From assembly GCA_910587895.1 (NCBI GenBank), contig CAJUOE010000157.1, positions 7,585-71,584 of the forward strand: a stretch of 64,000 nt of DNA, given 5' to 3'. Position numbers and translations under genes: made by a program. Position 1 is the stretch's first letter; each line of letters opens with the position of its first letter. Below, piece by piece: positions 45,137-53,315 of this stretch. The notes below the pieces were generated by a model. The model was given only the letters and a program-made list of their open reading frames with translations. It did not search any database and had not been told where the DNA came from. This DNA is from an uncultured Lachnospiraceae bacterium (GTDB taxonomy: Bacteria; Bacillota; Clostridia; Lachnospirales; Lachnospiraceae).

Positions 45137-45523
45137 CTAGCTTTTTTTCTGATTTGCCTTATTTTGAAATTTTTCTTCCTCCACAATAAAGCGTTCATGC
45201 ATGGCCTTTCCGATTTCGCCCTTTTCATCTTTCGCTGTGACAGTAAATGATAATTTCCTTCCATCCACCTTTTCCAGCAATGATTCACAGCATACCTTCA
45301 TGCCGACAGGCGTGGGGGCAAGATGGTCCAGTTCCAGCCGGATCCCTACGGTTCCCATCCCTGAATCAAGCTCCCCCGCTACGCTCTTCCATGCCGTCTC
45401 TTCCATCAAGGCCGCCATACGGGGTGTGGCAAACACCTCCAAAGTACCGCTTTTATAAACTTTTGCCGTGTCTTCTGTGGTTACGGTTATTTCCTGATAA
45501 CCTTTTATTCCTGATCGCAACAT
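45137..45523 (-). CDS. Hotdog-fold thioesterase, FlK-like
   Basis: 128 residues. SGTLEVFATPRMAALMEETAW and LDHLAPTPVGM, plus the terminal HERFIV, match the fluoroacetyl-CoA-thioesterase-like (FlK) hotdog family, with the Thr/Glu/His catalytic set apparently kept. The real substrate in gut clostridia is unknown; acyl-CoA housekeeping is likely. Start ATG 45523 behind AAGGAG. Confidence 0.85.
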   Translation of the reverse strand: MLRSGIKGYQEITVTTEDTAKVYKSGTLEVFATPRMAALMEETAWKSVAGELDSGMGTVGIRLELDHLAPTPVGMKVCCESLLEKVDGRKLSFTVTAKDEKGEIGKAMHERFIVEEEKFQNKANQKKS

Positions 45524-45600
45524 ATTAAATCTCCTTTATATTTTATTATCCATCTGTAAACATTCATTCCCGCCAAATAAATACCGCTGTTTCTTCCTTC

Positions 45601-46470
45601 TCAGATCTGATATTCCCTATACAATTTCTCCTGATACTCTTTATCTTCAATACTTCTTTTAAGGTCATCAAGTCGATTCTCTTCCAGCAATTTCCTGTTC
45701 AGCAAATTAAGGCGTTCCCTTTCCTGCTCTATTCCCTGTTCCAACCCCTGCTCTATTCCAAACTGCATCCCTTTCTCCATTGCAATCTCCATAATATTCA
45801 TTCGAACTTCCTCCCATTCCTCGCTCTCTTTTACTTCCCTTACAATTCCATCCAATTCGACGATTCTCGCATCTTTTAAAGAAATCCCCGGATTATCCAA
45901 ATTGCTTTCTCGCATATATTGTAACAGACTTATCAATTCTTGGGAACCATTTTTACTGGCCATATTCAGAAAAATTTTGGTCGTGCCGTCCTCAAGATAT
46001 AACCCCTGAATCTCCTCACACTGTTCTTTAAAAGTATAGCACGCCAGATCCCGTCCCCAGATATCTTCTTGCGTAATAAATATAATGACAGATGAGGGAA
46101 GCTCCCGATATTTAGTATCTTTACCAGACTTTAAAAGCGGCGTGTCCATCAACGCCTGATAATACCGCGAACGCTTGGGAATATTATCACTTTTGCTGTC
46201 ATTTTGCATTTCCATGTCAAACAACCGATCTCCCTTGTCCTTTGCCCATGCATCCAGACGAATTGCACGTTTTCCGTTCTTATTCAATATCACCTGCTCT
46301 ACCTTCACTTCCTCCAATTCAAGCTCAGGTTCTTCTAAAATAATACTTAGTACACACTCGTAGGCACGCTTATTCTTCATTACTGAAAGAAACAACGCAA
46401 AATCACTCAGATTAAGCGGAAACTCCTCGGGAATCATGCTGATTATTTTTTCTTTGTTGTATTTGTCCAT
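45601..46470 (-). CDS. Rpn/PD-(D/E)XK family nuclease (transposase-like)
   Basis: 289 residues. The PD-(D/E)XK core is visible as AIRLDAWAKDKGDRLFDMEMQ-type sequence (Asp ... EMQ), followed by RSRYYQALMD and SSVIIFITQEDIW. The C-terminus has a GIEQGLEQGIEQERERLNLLNRKLLEE coil common in this family (Rpn recombination-promoting nuclease / PDDEXK_2 transposase-related). Start ATG 46470 with AGGAGG 7 bases upstream. It has its own promoter. Possibly mobile-element-derived, but no inverted repeats are seen at its ends. Confidence 0.87.
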   Translation of the reverse strand: MDKYNKEKIISMIPEEFPLNLSDFALFLSVMKNKRAYECVLSIILEEPELELEEVKVEQVILNKNGKRAIRLDAWAKDKGDRLFDMEMQNDSKSDNIPKRSRYYQALMDTPLLKSGKDTKYRELPSSVIIFITQEDIWGRDLACYTFKEQCEEIQGLYLEDGTTKIFLNMASKNGSQELISLLQYMRESNLDNPGISLKDARIVELDGIVREVKESEEWEEVRMNIMEIAMEKGMQFGIEQGLEQGIEQERERLNLLNRKLLEENRLDDLKRSIEDKEYQEKLYREYQI

Positions 46471-46578
46471 AGACAATCCTCCTCATTATGAAATTTTTGA
46501 AAGCTAAGATTCTTACGGGAATACCGTATGACCAGGATAAGACCTGTTAGAAATGTATTAGAAATCTTGCTCAGTTTT

Positions 46579-46607
46579 ACTTTAACACACCCAGGGAGGC
46601 CTGTAAA
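46579..46607 (-). promoter_or_regulatory. Promoter of the Rpn-type nuclease gene
   Basis: Minus strand TTTACA (46607-46602), 17-base spacer, TAAAGT (46584-46579), about 110 bases before ATG 46470. Confidence 0.55.
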
Positions 46608-46629
46608 GATAAAACTCCATAATTTCAAA

Positions 46630-46665
46630 ATCCCCGGCGGGCATTTTACCATGCCCACCGGGGAT
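46630..46665 (-). terminator. Terminator of the secreted glycosidase cluster
   Basis: Strong 15-base stem ATCCCCGGTGGGCAT/ATGCCCGCCGGGGAT on the minus strand (46665-46651 with 46644-46630, one mismatch), 6-base loop, followed by TTTTG. It lies about 30 bases past the stop of the last gene of the four-gene cluster. Confidence 0.75.
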
Positions 46666-46692
46666 AAATTTTATGTCAGCGCCACTCCGCGC

Positions 46693-49227
46693 CTATTTTA
46701 CTTTCACGGTAATGGTTGCCTTCGCCTTGCTATTGCTTGACGCCGTAACCGTAATCTTGGCTGTTCCCTTCTTCTTCGCCGTAATTTTTCCGTCCGCTGA
46801 GACAGATGCAATCTTTGGCTTATTTGACTTATACTTGAATTTGGAACAGGTTGTGCCCTTCGGTACGCTCGCCTTAATCTGGAAGGTCTTCTTCGCTTTC
46901 AGGCTTACGGATTTCTTCTTCACCGTCACCTTGTTCGGGATTCCCTTTACCGTCACCTTGCAGACTGCCTTTGCACCGCCCGGCACTGTCGCTGTGATCT
47001 CCGCGCTACCTTGGGATTTGGCTGTAACCACGCCCGTCTTCGGGTCTACCGCTGCCACATTGGCGTTGCTGCTGGCATAGGTAATCTTGGATGTCTCACT
47101 GTCAAGGTCGGCTTCTGCAACCAGTTTCTCACTCGTCTTTAAGCCATCAACTGCCTTCGTACAGATTGTCACAGTTTCTTCCTCGAAATTTACAGAAGAG
47201 GCATTCATGACCGGCACTTCAACCCGCTTGTTTGCCAGCAGCTTATCTGCACGCACTGCTAACTGGTCAAGTTTCTTGCTGGATACTGCGGTCTTGGCCT
47301 GGGTCATAACAGTCCGCATCTGCTCCTTTATGCCGTCTGTATACTCATTACCCACTATCGCCTGCTCCAATTTTGCCTGTTTCTCATCAAACTTCCTGGA
47401 ATCCACCTTGATATAGTCGATTTCATGCCAGTTATCCACAGTCTTATCTGAATTATAGGCGTCTATCATCGCATTATACTCTTTTACGGTAATCGGGATC
47501 ATGCCCCCATGTGTTCCAACATCGCCGCCAGTACGCCCATATGTTCCCTTTGCCGCCTTCTTAATACTGTTTGGTTCAGACAAATCCGTCGTCAGATAAG
47601 GTTCATAACGAATACTCATGTCTCCATAATTGTCAATCATGACGCACCATTCGTCCCGATCAATAAATTTAAATAAGGTCGGTCCCTCATACCCAAGAGT
47701 CTGTGATTCAATTCCTTTCTGCTGAATATACTCAAAATGATCTGCGACAGCCTCATCCTTAAACCAGTTCCATACAATTTCTGCCCGCGTAAGACCATCG
47801 TTTTCAGTCGGTATGTTGCTAAGATCCGCCAATGTGCCGTATGTTTTGCCTTCAAGGGTAAACGGCGTAATTTCCTTGGCGTCCGTAGCGTCATAGGCAG
47901 CCTGGTTCTCATTTCCCTCAAACTCAGGAGCAAGCACTGTATCCGCCTTCATCAATTGTACATGGTTGTCTGTCTCATCCTTCACCAACCGGAACAACGT
48001 GCCATAAGGATTGTCTCCATCCGCCACCCACAGCTGAGAAGTATCAATGTTGCCATAACCGTCATGATTAGGTTTCTTATCACTAGGACGTTTCTTAACT
48101 TTCCAATTCTCAAAGAACGGCTCCTGCTCTGCAAGCTTTGTCTCACCAAACTCTATGAAATCCTTCGTCTCATTACAATAGAGGCGGTCTCTGGTGTTGC
48201 CATCGACAGTCGTACGCGCTGACCAATAGACGAGGTAATTGTCCTTCACTGGATTGTAGATTGCCTCCGGCGCCCACGCCATACATGCGCCAACTTCCGT
48301 TCCCACATCAATGTAACGCCTCGTCCAGTGAACCCAGTCCTCGGTCTCCCAGACGAACAGATACCTGCTACCCTTATCCCATGTTGTCATTGTTCCCCAG
48401 TTGCCAACCGTATTTGTCGTCCGGTTACCGCCATATTTCTCAGCCATTGTATTCAAATCCGTGGCAAGAAGCCATACTTTATTGGAATCTTCCTCCCTGC
48501 ACCCACGAATCAGATAAGGGTCGCGGACACCCTGATCCACGCCTTCAAAAGGAAATAATACGGAGGCGTCACCGGTTGTGGTCTGCTCAATATCTGTACC
48601 TTCCACAACCTTATAATTCAAGCTCTTACCACCATAACTCTCAATCGAATCAGCATAATCCATCCCCGTCTCAAATATCGGGTTGCAACCGTTTAACGCC
48701 GTCCAGTTCATTCCATCCTCACTGAGGAAGAAATGGATTTGCTGCACATCCCTCCAACCGTCTACGTTCTTATCAGCAAAACACACATACACATACCCTG
48801 CATAGGAATCGTCCGTTAATCCTGCACGTATCGTCAATGGAAAGTTTTTCTCAATTTTGCCATCGTCTGTGCCTTCAATGCCATCCGGTACCGTTATTGT
48901 AGCCTTCAGTGTGAATTTATAATCTTTCTCGCCCGCAAGCGGCCTTGTAATCTTTAACTTGCTGCCCTCTACCTTCACATATTTCTCATCCTTCGCTTGC
49001 ACGCTGTATGTAATCTGTGCCCCGTCAACTCCGTTAATCTCGTTAGGCAGTTCCAAATCTCCGGTCAAAAGCTGGTTGATGTTTGATTCACGAATAACCA
49101 ATCCGCTTTTGACAGTATCTGCACTTACCGCCGCCCTGGCTTCAAGGGCAGTCGTTGGCATCGCGCCAACCACCATTCCCATTGCCAGGCAGGCCGCAAG
49201 CAAAGTATTTATCACTCTACGTTTCAT
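46693..49227 (-). CDS. Secreted GH43-like five-bladed propeller protein with two Big_2 domains
   Basis: 844 residues. Signal peptide to about ARAA. An Ig-like N-domain (about 30-135) comes first. The beta-propeller (about 140-560) carries GH43 hallmarks: DQGVRDPYLIRG (base Asp), MAWAPEAIYNP, and EGPTLFKF (acid Glu). Helical linker, then two Big_2 domains (about 660-844; TYASSNANVAAVDPKTGVV, KPKIASVSADGKITAKKKGT). Three ATGs in a row follow AGGAGG; the third (49227) has the best spacing. Last gene of the cluster. Likely arabinan/xylan-type exo-glycosidase, substrate inferred only. Confidence 0.85.
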   Translation of the reverse strand: MKRRVINTLLAACLAMGMVVGAMPTTALEARAAVSADTVKSGLVIRESNINQLLTGDLELPNEINGVDGAQITYSVQAKDEKYVKVEGSKLKITRPLAGEKDYKFTLKATITVPDGIEGTDDGKIEKNFPLTIRAGLTDDSYAGYVYVCFADKNVDGWRDVQQIHFFLSEDGMNWTALNGCNPIFETGMDYADSIESYGGKSLNYKVVEGTDIEQTTTGDASVLFPFEGVDQGVRDPYLIRGCREEDSNKVWLLATDLNTMAEKYGGNRTTNTVGNWGTMTTWDKGSRYLFVWETEDWVHWTRRYIDVGTEVGACMAWAPEAIYNPVKDNYLVYWSARTTVDGNTRDRLYCNETKDFIEFGETKLAEQEPFFENWKVKKRPSDKKPNHDGYGNIDTSQLWVADGDNPYGTLFRLVKDETDNHVQLMKADTVLAPEFEGNENQAAYDATDAKEITPFTLEGKTYGTLADLSNIPTENDGLTRAEIVWNWFKDEAVADHFEYIQQKGIESQTLGYEGPTLFKFIDRDEWCVMIDNYGDMSIRYEPYLTTDLSEPNSIKKAAKGTYGRTGGDVGTHGGMIPITVKEYNAMIDAYNSDKTVDNWHEIDYIKVDSRKFDEKQAKLEQAIVGNEYTDGIKEQMRTVMTQAKTAVSSKKLDQLAVRADKLLANKRVEVPVMNASSVNFEEETVTICTKAVDGLKTSEKLVAEADLDSETSKITYASSNANVAAVDPKTGVVTAKSQGSAEITATVPGGAKAVCKVTVKGIPNKVTVKKKSVSLKAKKTFQIKASVPKGTTCSKFKYKSNKPKIASVSADGKITAKKKGTAKITVTASSNSKAKATITVKVK

Positions 49228-49251
49228 CATCATTCCTCCTGCCACATCCAT

Positions 49252-51243
49252 TTACTTTTTAATCTTAATTGTCTTTGTCATGGTAATTTTACCAACTTTT
49301 GCAGTTACCTTTACCTTACCAGTCTTCTTTGCCGTCAATTTTCCACTGGAAGATATCTTTGCCAGTTTCTTGCCCTTCTTATCCAGGGACCATTTTACCT
49401 TTCCAGAGATCCCACTTACTTTTAACTTGGTGGATTTCTTAACTTTCAGCGTATTTGCTCCCGTAATGTCGCCAACCTTAATGGCAACCACCCTGTTAAT
49501 GCTCTTTCCACCCATAGCCACTTTGACATAGACTTTTCCGTTTCCTGCTGATTTGGCGATAACTTTTCCATCCTTATTAACGGAAACTGCTCCGGTGGCA
49601 CGATAAGACATTGTTACATCTTTAGCGGTGATGCCGCTGGGAAGCGTAAAGTCTATGGTTGTCGTCTTACCCTTTGCCAGAGAACTCTCTTTGGCGGATG
49701 CCTTAACGCTGCCAAGATCCACGTCAACCTTAACCAGAGTATAATACTCCTGTGCAAAACCATCGTATTTTGCTTCTATTCTAGTGGTAACCACCGCATA
49801 ACCGACATTCTTACCCGTAACGTTGCCATTTGCATCTACGTCGGCAATATCCTTATCCCCAGACTCATAGCTAATATTTACCATATTCTTTATGTTAGCC
49901 GGCACATCCTTTGCCTTTACAGATTTTGCCTGTTTCGGTAGCAAGTCCATAGATGCCGGTGCAGGATTAAACGCGTCTCCCAAGGCATCAAACGGATCTA
50001 TGTATTCTGTCGGAAACTCTATTTTTGCCAAAGCCTTATTGATATCGCCGACTGCCTTGTCAATCTCTGTCTGACCCTTTGCAACCGCCGCGCTTTCCGC
50101 CACCTTCTGAAGATCTTTTTTGGTTGCTTCCGTACAATAACCACCGTTAATTGCATCGTTAAGCCTTGACATTGCCGTGGTTAACTCAGAACGATCCGCC
50201 GGTTTTACGGTCACCGTAAATGTTTTCTCTGCCACCAAAGTTCCAGAAACCGTCCTCGCCGTCAGCGTTACCGGCGTATCATTTGCGGCATTAATAACTT
50301 TTCCTTCTGCTGTGATAATATTCGGCTGATTGGATGTCCAGGAAATCGGCAAATCGCCATGATTTTTTACCAGATCCAAATCATATCTTACGGAATCTTT
50401 CGATTCATTCCTTCCAAGCATACCCTCCAGCAAGATCGCACTGTCAAATTCTGCCTGAAACTGCGCCTGATACGGAGCCTGAACCTCTGCATCGGTCAAA
50501 ACTCCGTCATAAATCTTAAATGTCTGAATCTTGCCGGTAAAGTTCGGATCCGGCCAGCAAGATTTGCCAATATAACCAAGAATCTCATTCTTACACCCAT
50601 CTTCAATAACGTCGTCCACGATGCTGTAGCCGCTCGCAAGGCTATCATTGCCCGCCGCGTCCGTAATCGGCACGCCGTCAATATAAAGCTTAATCGTTCC
50701 CCGGTCAAACACCAGGTCAGCCGTATAGAACTGCTCGTTATTTAACACACGCGCGGTAGCAAACAATTTCTCCTCACTGGCGTTCTTGATGCCCGCCCTT
50801 ACAACATTGCTACTGAGACTAAACCTCGGACAATAGAACAAATAATTTGTTCCTTGTGTTTTGGGATTGGAGCCAAAACAGAACAGCCAGGATGTATCGT
50901 CGTCAACATTATTTCTAGAATACTTCGCCTCAATTGTAAACTGCTCCTTATTTGTCAGGCTCTCCATAATGCTCGTTGGGAATTCTACCCATGCATCTTT
51001 CCCACCCACATTTTTAAGCTCCATCGCCCCATCGGCAAATGCAATCTTATTTGCTCCCTGGACGGTTGCGTGATGACTGTCGGACACCTTATTCTTTATT
51101 TTCCCGTCCACTGCTTGCGAGAAATCATAATCCACCACCAGCCCAGGTGCCTCCGCCTTTACCGGAACCACATTACCGGTAAAGACCGTAGTTGCCGCCA
51201 TTACACAAGCAAGCAACCCGCTTACTACCTTCTTAAGTCTCAT
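49252..51243 (-). CDS. Secreted LamG-like / Big_2 protein, paralogue 1
   Basis: 663 residues. Signal peptide (LLACVMAATTVFTGNVVPVKA). A concanavalin/LamG-like domain follows (about 35-255; FTIEAKYSR, ADLVFDRGTIKLYIDGVPI, FTGKIQTFKIYDGVLTDAEV), then an Ig-like domain (PISWTSNQPNIITAEGKVI), a FIVAR-like three-helix segment (AINGGYCTEATKKDLQK) and several Big_2-type domains ending in a Lys-rich strand repeat. No catalytic site; a carbohydrate-binding or surface-anchoring role is likely. Closely similar along its length to the next gene upstream. ATG 51243 after AAGGAG. Confidence 0.85.
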   Translation of the reverse strand: MRLKKVVSGLLACVMAATTVFTGNVVPVKAEAPGLVVDYDFSQAVDGKIKNKVSDSHHATVQGANKIAFADGAMELKNVGGKDAWVEFPTSIMESLTNKEQFTIEAKYSRNNVDDDTSWLFCFGSNPKTQGTNYLFYCPRFSLSSNVVRAGIKNASEEKLFATARVLNNEQFYTADLVFDRGTIKLYIDGVPITDAAGNDSLASGYSIVDDVIEDGCKNEILGYIGKSCWPDPNFTGKIQTFKIYDGVLTDAEVQAPYQAQFQAEFDSAILLEGMLGRNESKDSVRYDLDLVKNHGDLPISWTSNQPNIITAEGKVINAANDTPVTLTARTVSGTLVAEKTFTVTVKPADRSELTTAMSRLNDAINGGYCTEATKKDLQKVAESAAVAKGQTEIDKAVGDINKALAKIEFPTEYIDPFDALGDAFNPAPASMDLLPKQAKSVKAKDVPANIKNMVNISYESGDKDIADVDANGNVTGKNVGYAVVTTRIEAKYDGFAQEYYTLVKVDVDLGSVKASAKESSLAKGKTTTIDFTLPSGITAKDVTMSYRATGAVSVNKDGKVIAKSAGNGKVYVKVAMGGKSINRVVAIKVGDITGANTLKVKKSTKLKVSGISGKVKWSLDKKGKKLAKISSSGKLTAKKTGKVKVTAKVGKITMTKTIKIKK

Positions 51244-51258
51244 GTTTTTCTCCTTCCA

Positions 51259-53256
51259 TTACTTCTTGATTTTAATTGTCTTTGTCATGGTAATTTTTCC
51301 GACTTTTGCAGTTACTTTCACTTTACCTGCCTTCTTTGCCGTCAATTTTCCACTGGAAGAAATCTTTGCCAGCTTCTTACCCTTTTTGTCCAAAGACCAT
51401 TTTGCCTTACCGGAAATTCCGGCCACTTTTAACTTAATGGATTTCTTAGCCTTTACCGTATTTGCTCCAGTGATGTCGCCAACTTTAACGACTACTGTTC
51501 TGGTAATGCTCTTTCCACCCATAGCTACCCTGACATAAACTTTTCCATTTCCTGCTGATTTGGCGGTAATCTTTCCTGCCTTGTTGACAGAAACAGCTCC
51601 AGCCGCACGATATGTAATCGCCGCATTTTGGGCGCTGACGCCAGCAGGGAGTGTAAGATTCAACGTTGTCGTCTTGCCTTTTGCCAGAGAACCTGCACTG
51701 GCAGATGCCCTTACGCTGTTTAAATCCACATCAACCTTAACCAGCGTATCATATTCCTGTGCATAGCCATCGTATTTCGCCTCTATTCTGGTGGTAATCA
51801 TTGCATATCCCACATTTCCGGCTGTGACATTGCCGTTCGCATCTACGGTCGCAACATCCGTATCCTGGGATTTATAGCTAATGTTCACCGTTCCCTTTAC
51901 AGATGATGGTATATCCTTCACCTTTACAGACGATACCTGTTTGGGCAACAAATTCAAAGACGCCGGAGCCGGATTGAAATTCTCCCCCAGCACGCCAAAC
52001 GGATCTACATATTCTGCGGCAAACTCTGCCTTAGCCAGAGCCTTGTTGATATCGCTGACTGCCTTGTCAATTTCTGTCTGGCTCTTCGCTGCCGCCGCAG
52101 CGTCCGCCGCTGCCTGAAGGTCTTTTCTGGATTCCCCGGTGCAATATCCTCCATTCAACGCATCGGCAACCCTTGTAACTGCCACATTCAGTGCAGAACG
52201 ATCGGCAGGTTTCACCGTCACGGTAAATGTTTTCTCTGCTGCCAGAGTTCCCGATTCCGTTCTGGCTGTCAATGTTACCAACGTATCCGTTGCCGGATTG
52301 ATAACTTTTCCCTCCGACGTAACGACTGCCTCGTTCCCGGACGTCCAGGCCACCGGCAGGTCTCCATATGCTTTCGTCAGGTTCAGGTCGTATTTTACGG
52401 CATTCCCCGCTTCGTTCTTTCCAAGTATGCTTTCCGGCGTCATTGCATTCTCAAACTCTGTCTGAAATTTCTCCTGATATGGCGCCTGAACCTCCGCATC
52501 TGTCAGAACGCCGTCAAAAATCTTAAAAGAAGAAAGTTTACCATTGAAGTTTGTGTCCCCGCTCCAGACAGATTTGCCGATATATCCGAGCACGTCATTT
52601 TTACACCCGTTTGCAATGACGTCGTCTACGATACTGTAACCGCTCGCCAGACTGGGATTGCCATCCTTGTCCTGAATCGGTACGCCGTCAATGTAGAGCT
52701 TAACCGTTCCTCCGTCAAATACCAGGTCAACCGTATAGAACTGCTCATCCGTCAATGTACGGGAAGTATTAAACAACTTCTCGGTAGCATTATTCTTGAT
52801 TCCCGCCCTTACGGAACCATTCTCAAATTTCGGACAATAGAACATATAATTTGCTCCTGACCCCTGTGGATTGGAACCGAAACAGAACAGCCAGGAATGT
52901 ATACCTGTCGTCGCACTTCTAGAATACCTTGTCTCAATCGTAAATTTCTCCTTATCTGTCAAATCATCCATAATGCTCATCGGCAGTTCCACATATGCTG
53001 TTTCATTTTTAAGCTCCATCACGCCGGTTTCCGCATCAAAAGATACATTGTCGATTTCATTCTGGATAACGGCATCGTTGTGGTTCCCCGACTTATCTGC
53101 TATCTTACCGTTTTCCGACTTAGAGAAATCATAATCCACTGCCAGTTTGTGTCCCTCTTCGCCTGCCGCCTCTGCGGTAGCAGCATTTCCGCTAAATACC
53201 GTAGCTGCTGCCAGCACACATGCAAGCAATCCGCTTACTGTCTTTTTAAATCTCAC
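51259..53256 (-). CDS. Secreted LamG-like / Big_2 protein, paralogue 2
   Basis: 665 residues, same architecture as the gene at 49252-51243: signal peptide, LamG-like domain (FTIETRYSR, VDLVFDGGTVKLYIDGVPI, FNGKLSSFKIFDGVLTDAEV), Ig-like, FIVAR-like (ALNGGYCTGESRKDLQ) and Big_2 domains. The last about 100 residues are nearly identical between the two, at DNA level as well. Start GTG 53256 with GGGAG 8 bases upstream. Tandem duplication within the glycosidase operon. Confidence 0.85.
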   Translation of the reverse strand: MRFKKTVSGLLACVLAAATVFSGNAATAEAAGEEGHKLAVDYDFSKSENGKIADKSGNHNDAVIQNEIDNVSFDAETGVMELKNETAYVELPMSIMDDLTDKEKFTIETRYSRSATTGIHSWLFCFGSNPQGSGANYMFYCPKFENGSVRAGIKNNATEKLFNTSRTLTDEQFYTVDLVFDGGTVKLYIDGVPIQDKDGNPSLASGYSIVDDVIANGCKNDVLGYIGKSVWSGDTNFNGKLSSFKIFDGVLTDAEVQAPYQEKFQTEFENAMTPESILGKNEAGNAVKYDLNLTKAYGDLPVAWTSGNEAVVTSEGKVINPATDTLVTLTARTESGTLAAEKTFTVTVKPADRSALNVAVTRVADALNGGYCTGESRKDLQAAADAAAAAKSQTEIDKAVSDINKALAKAEFAAEYVDPFGVLGENFNPAPASLNLLPKQVSSVKVKDIPSSVKGTVNISYKSQDTDVATVDANGNVTAGNVGYAMITTRIEAKYDGYAQEYDTLVKVDVDLNSVRASASAGSLAKGKTTTLNLTLPAGVSAQNAAITYRAAGAVSVNKAGKITAKSAGNGKVYVRVAMGGKSITRTVVVKVGDITGANTVKAKKSIKLKVAGISGKAKWSLDKKGKKLAKISSSGKLTAKKAGKVKVTAKVGKITMTKTIKIKK

Positions 53257-53315
53257 GTTAATTTCTCCCTTCCATGTAGAAATTATATTTTCGTCCGGCC
53301 ATTAAGCCATTGCTT

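Noticed and set aside
45601..46470. Intact insertion sequence around the Rpn-type nuclease
   Set aside because: No terminal inverted repeats or target duplications are visible next to the gene.
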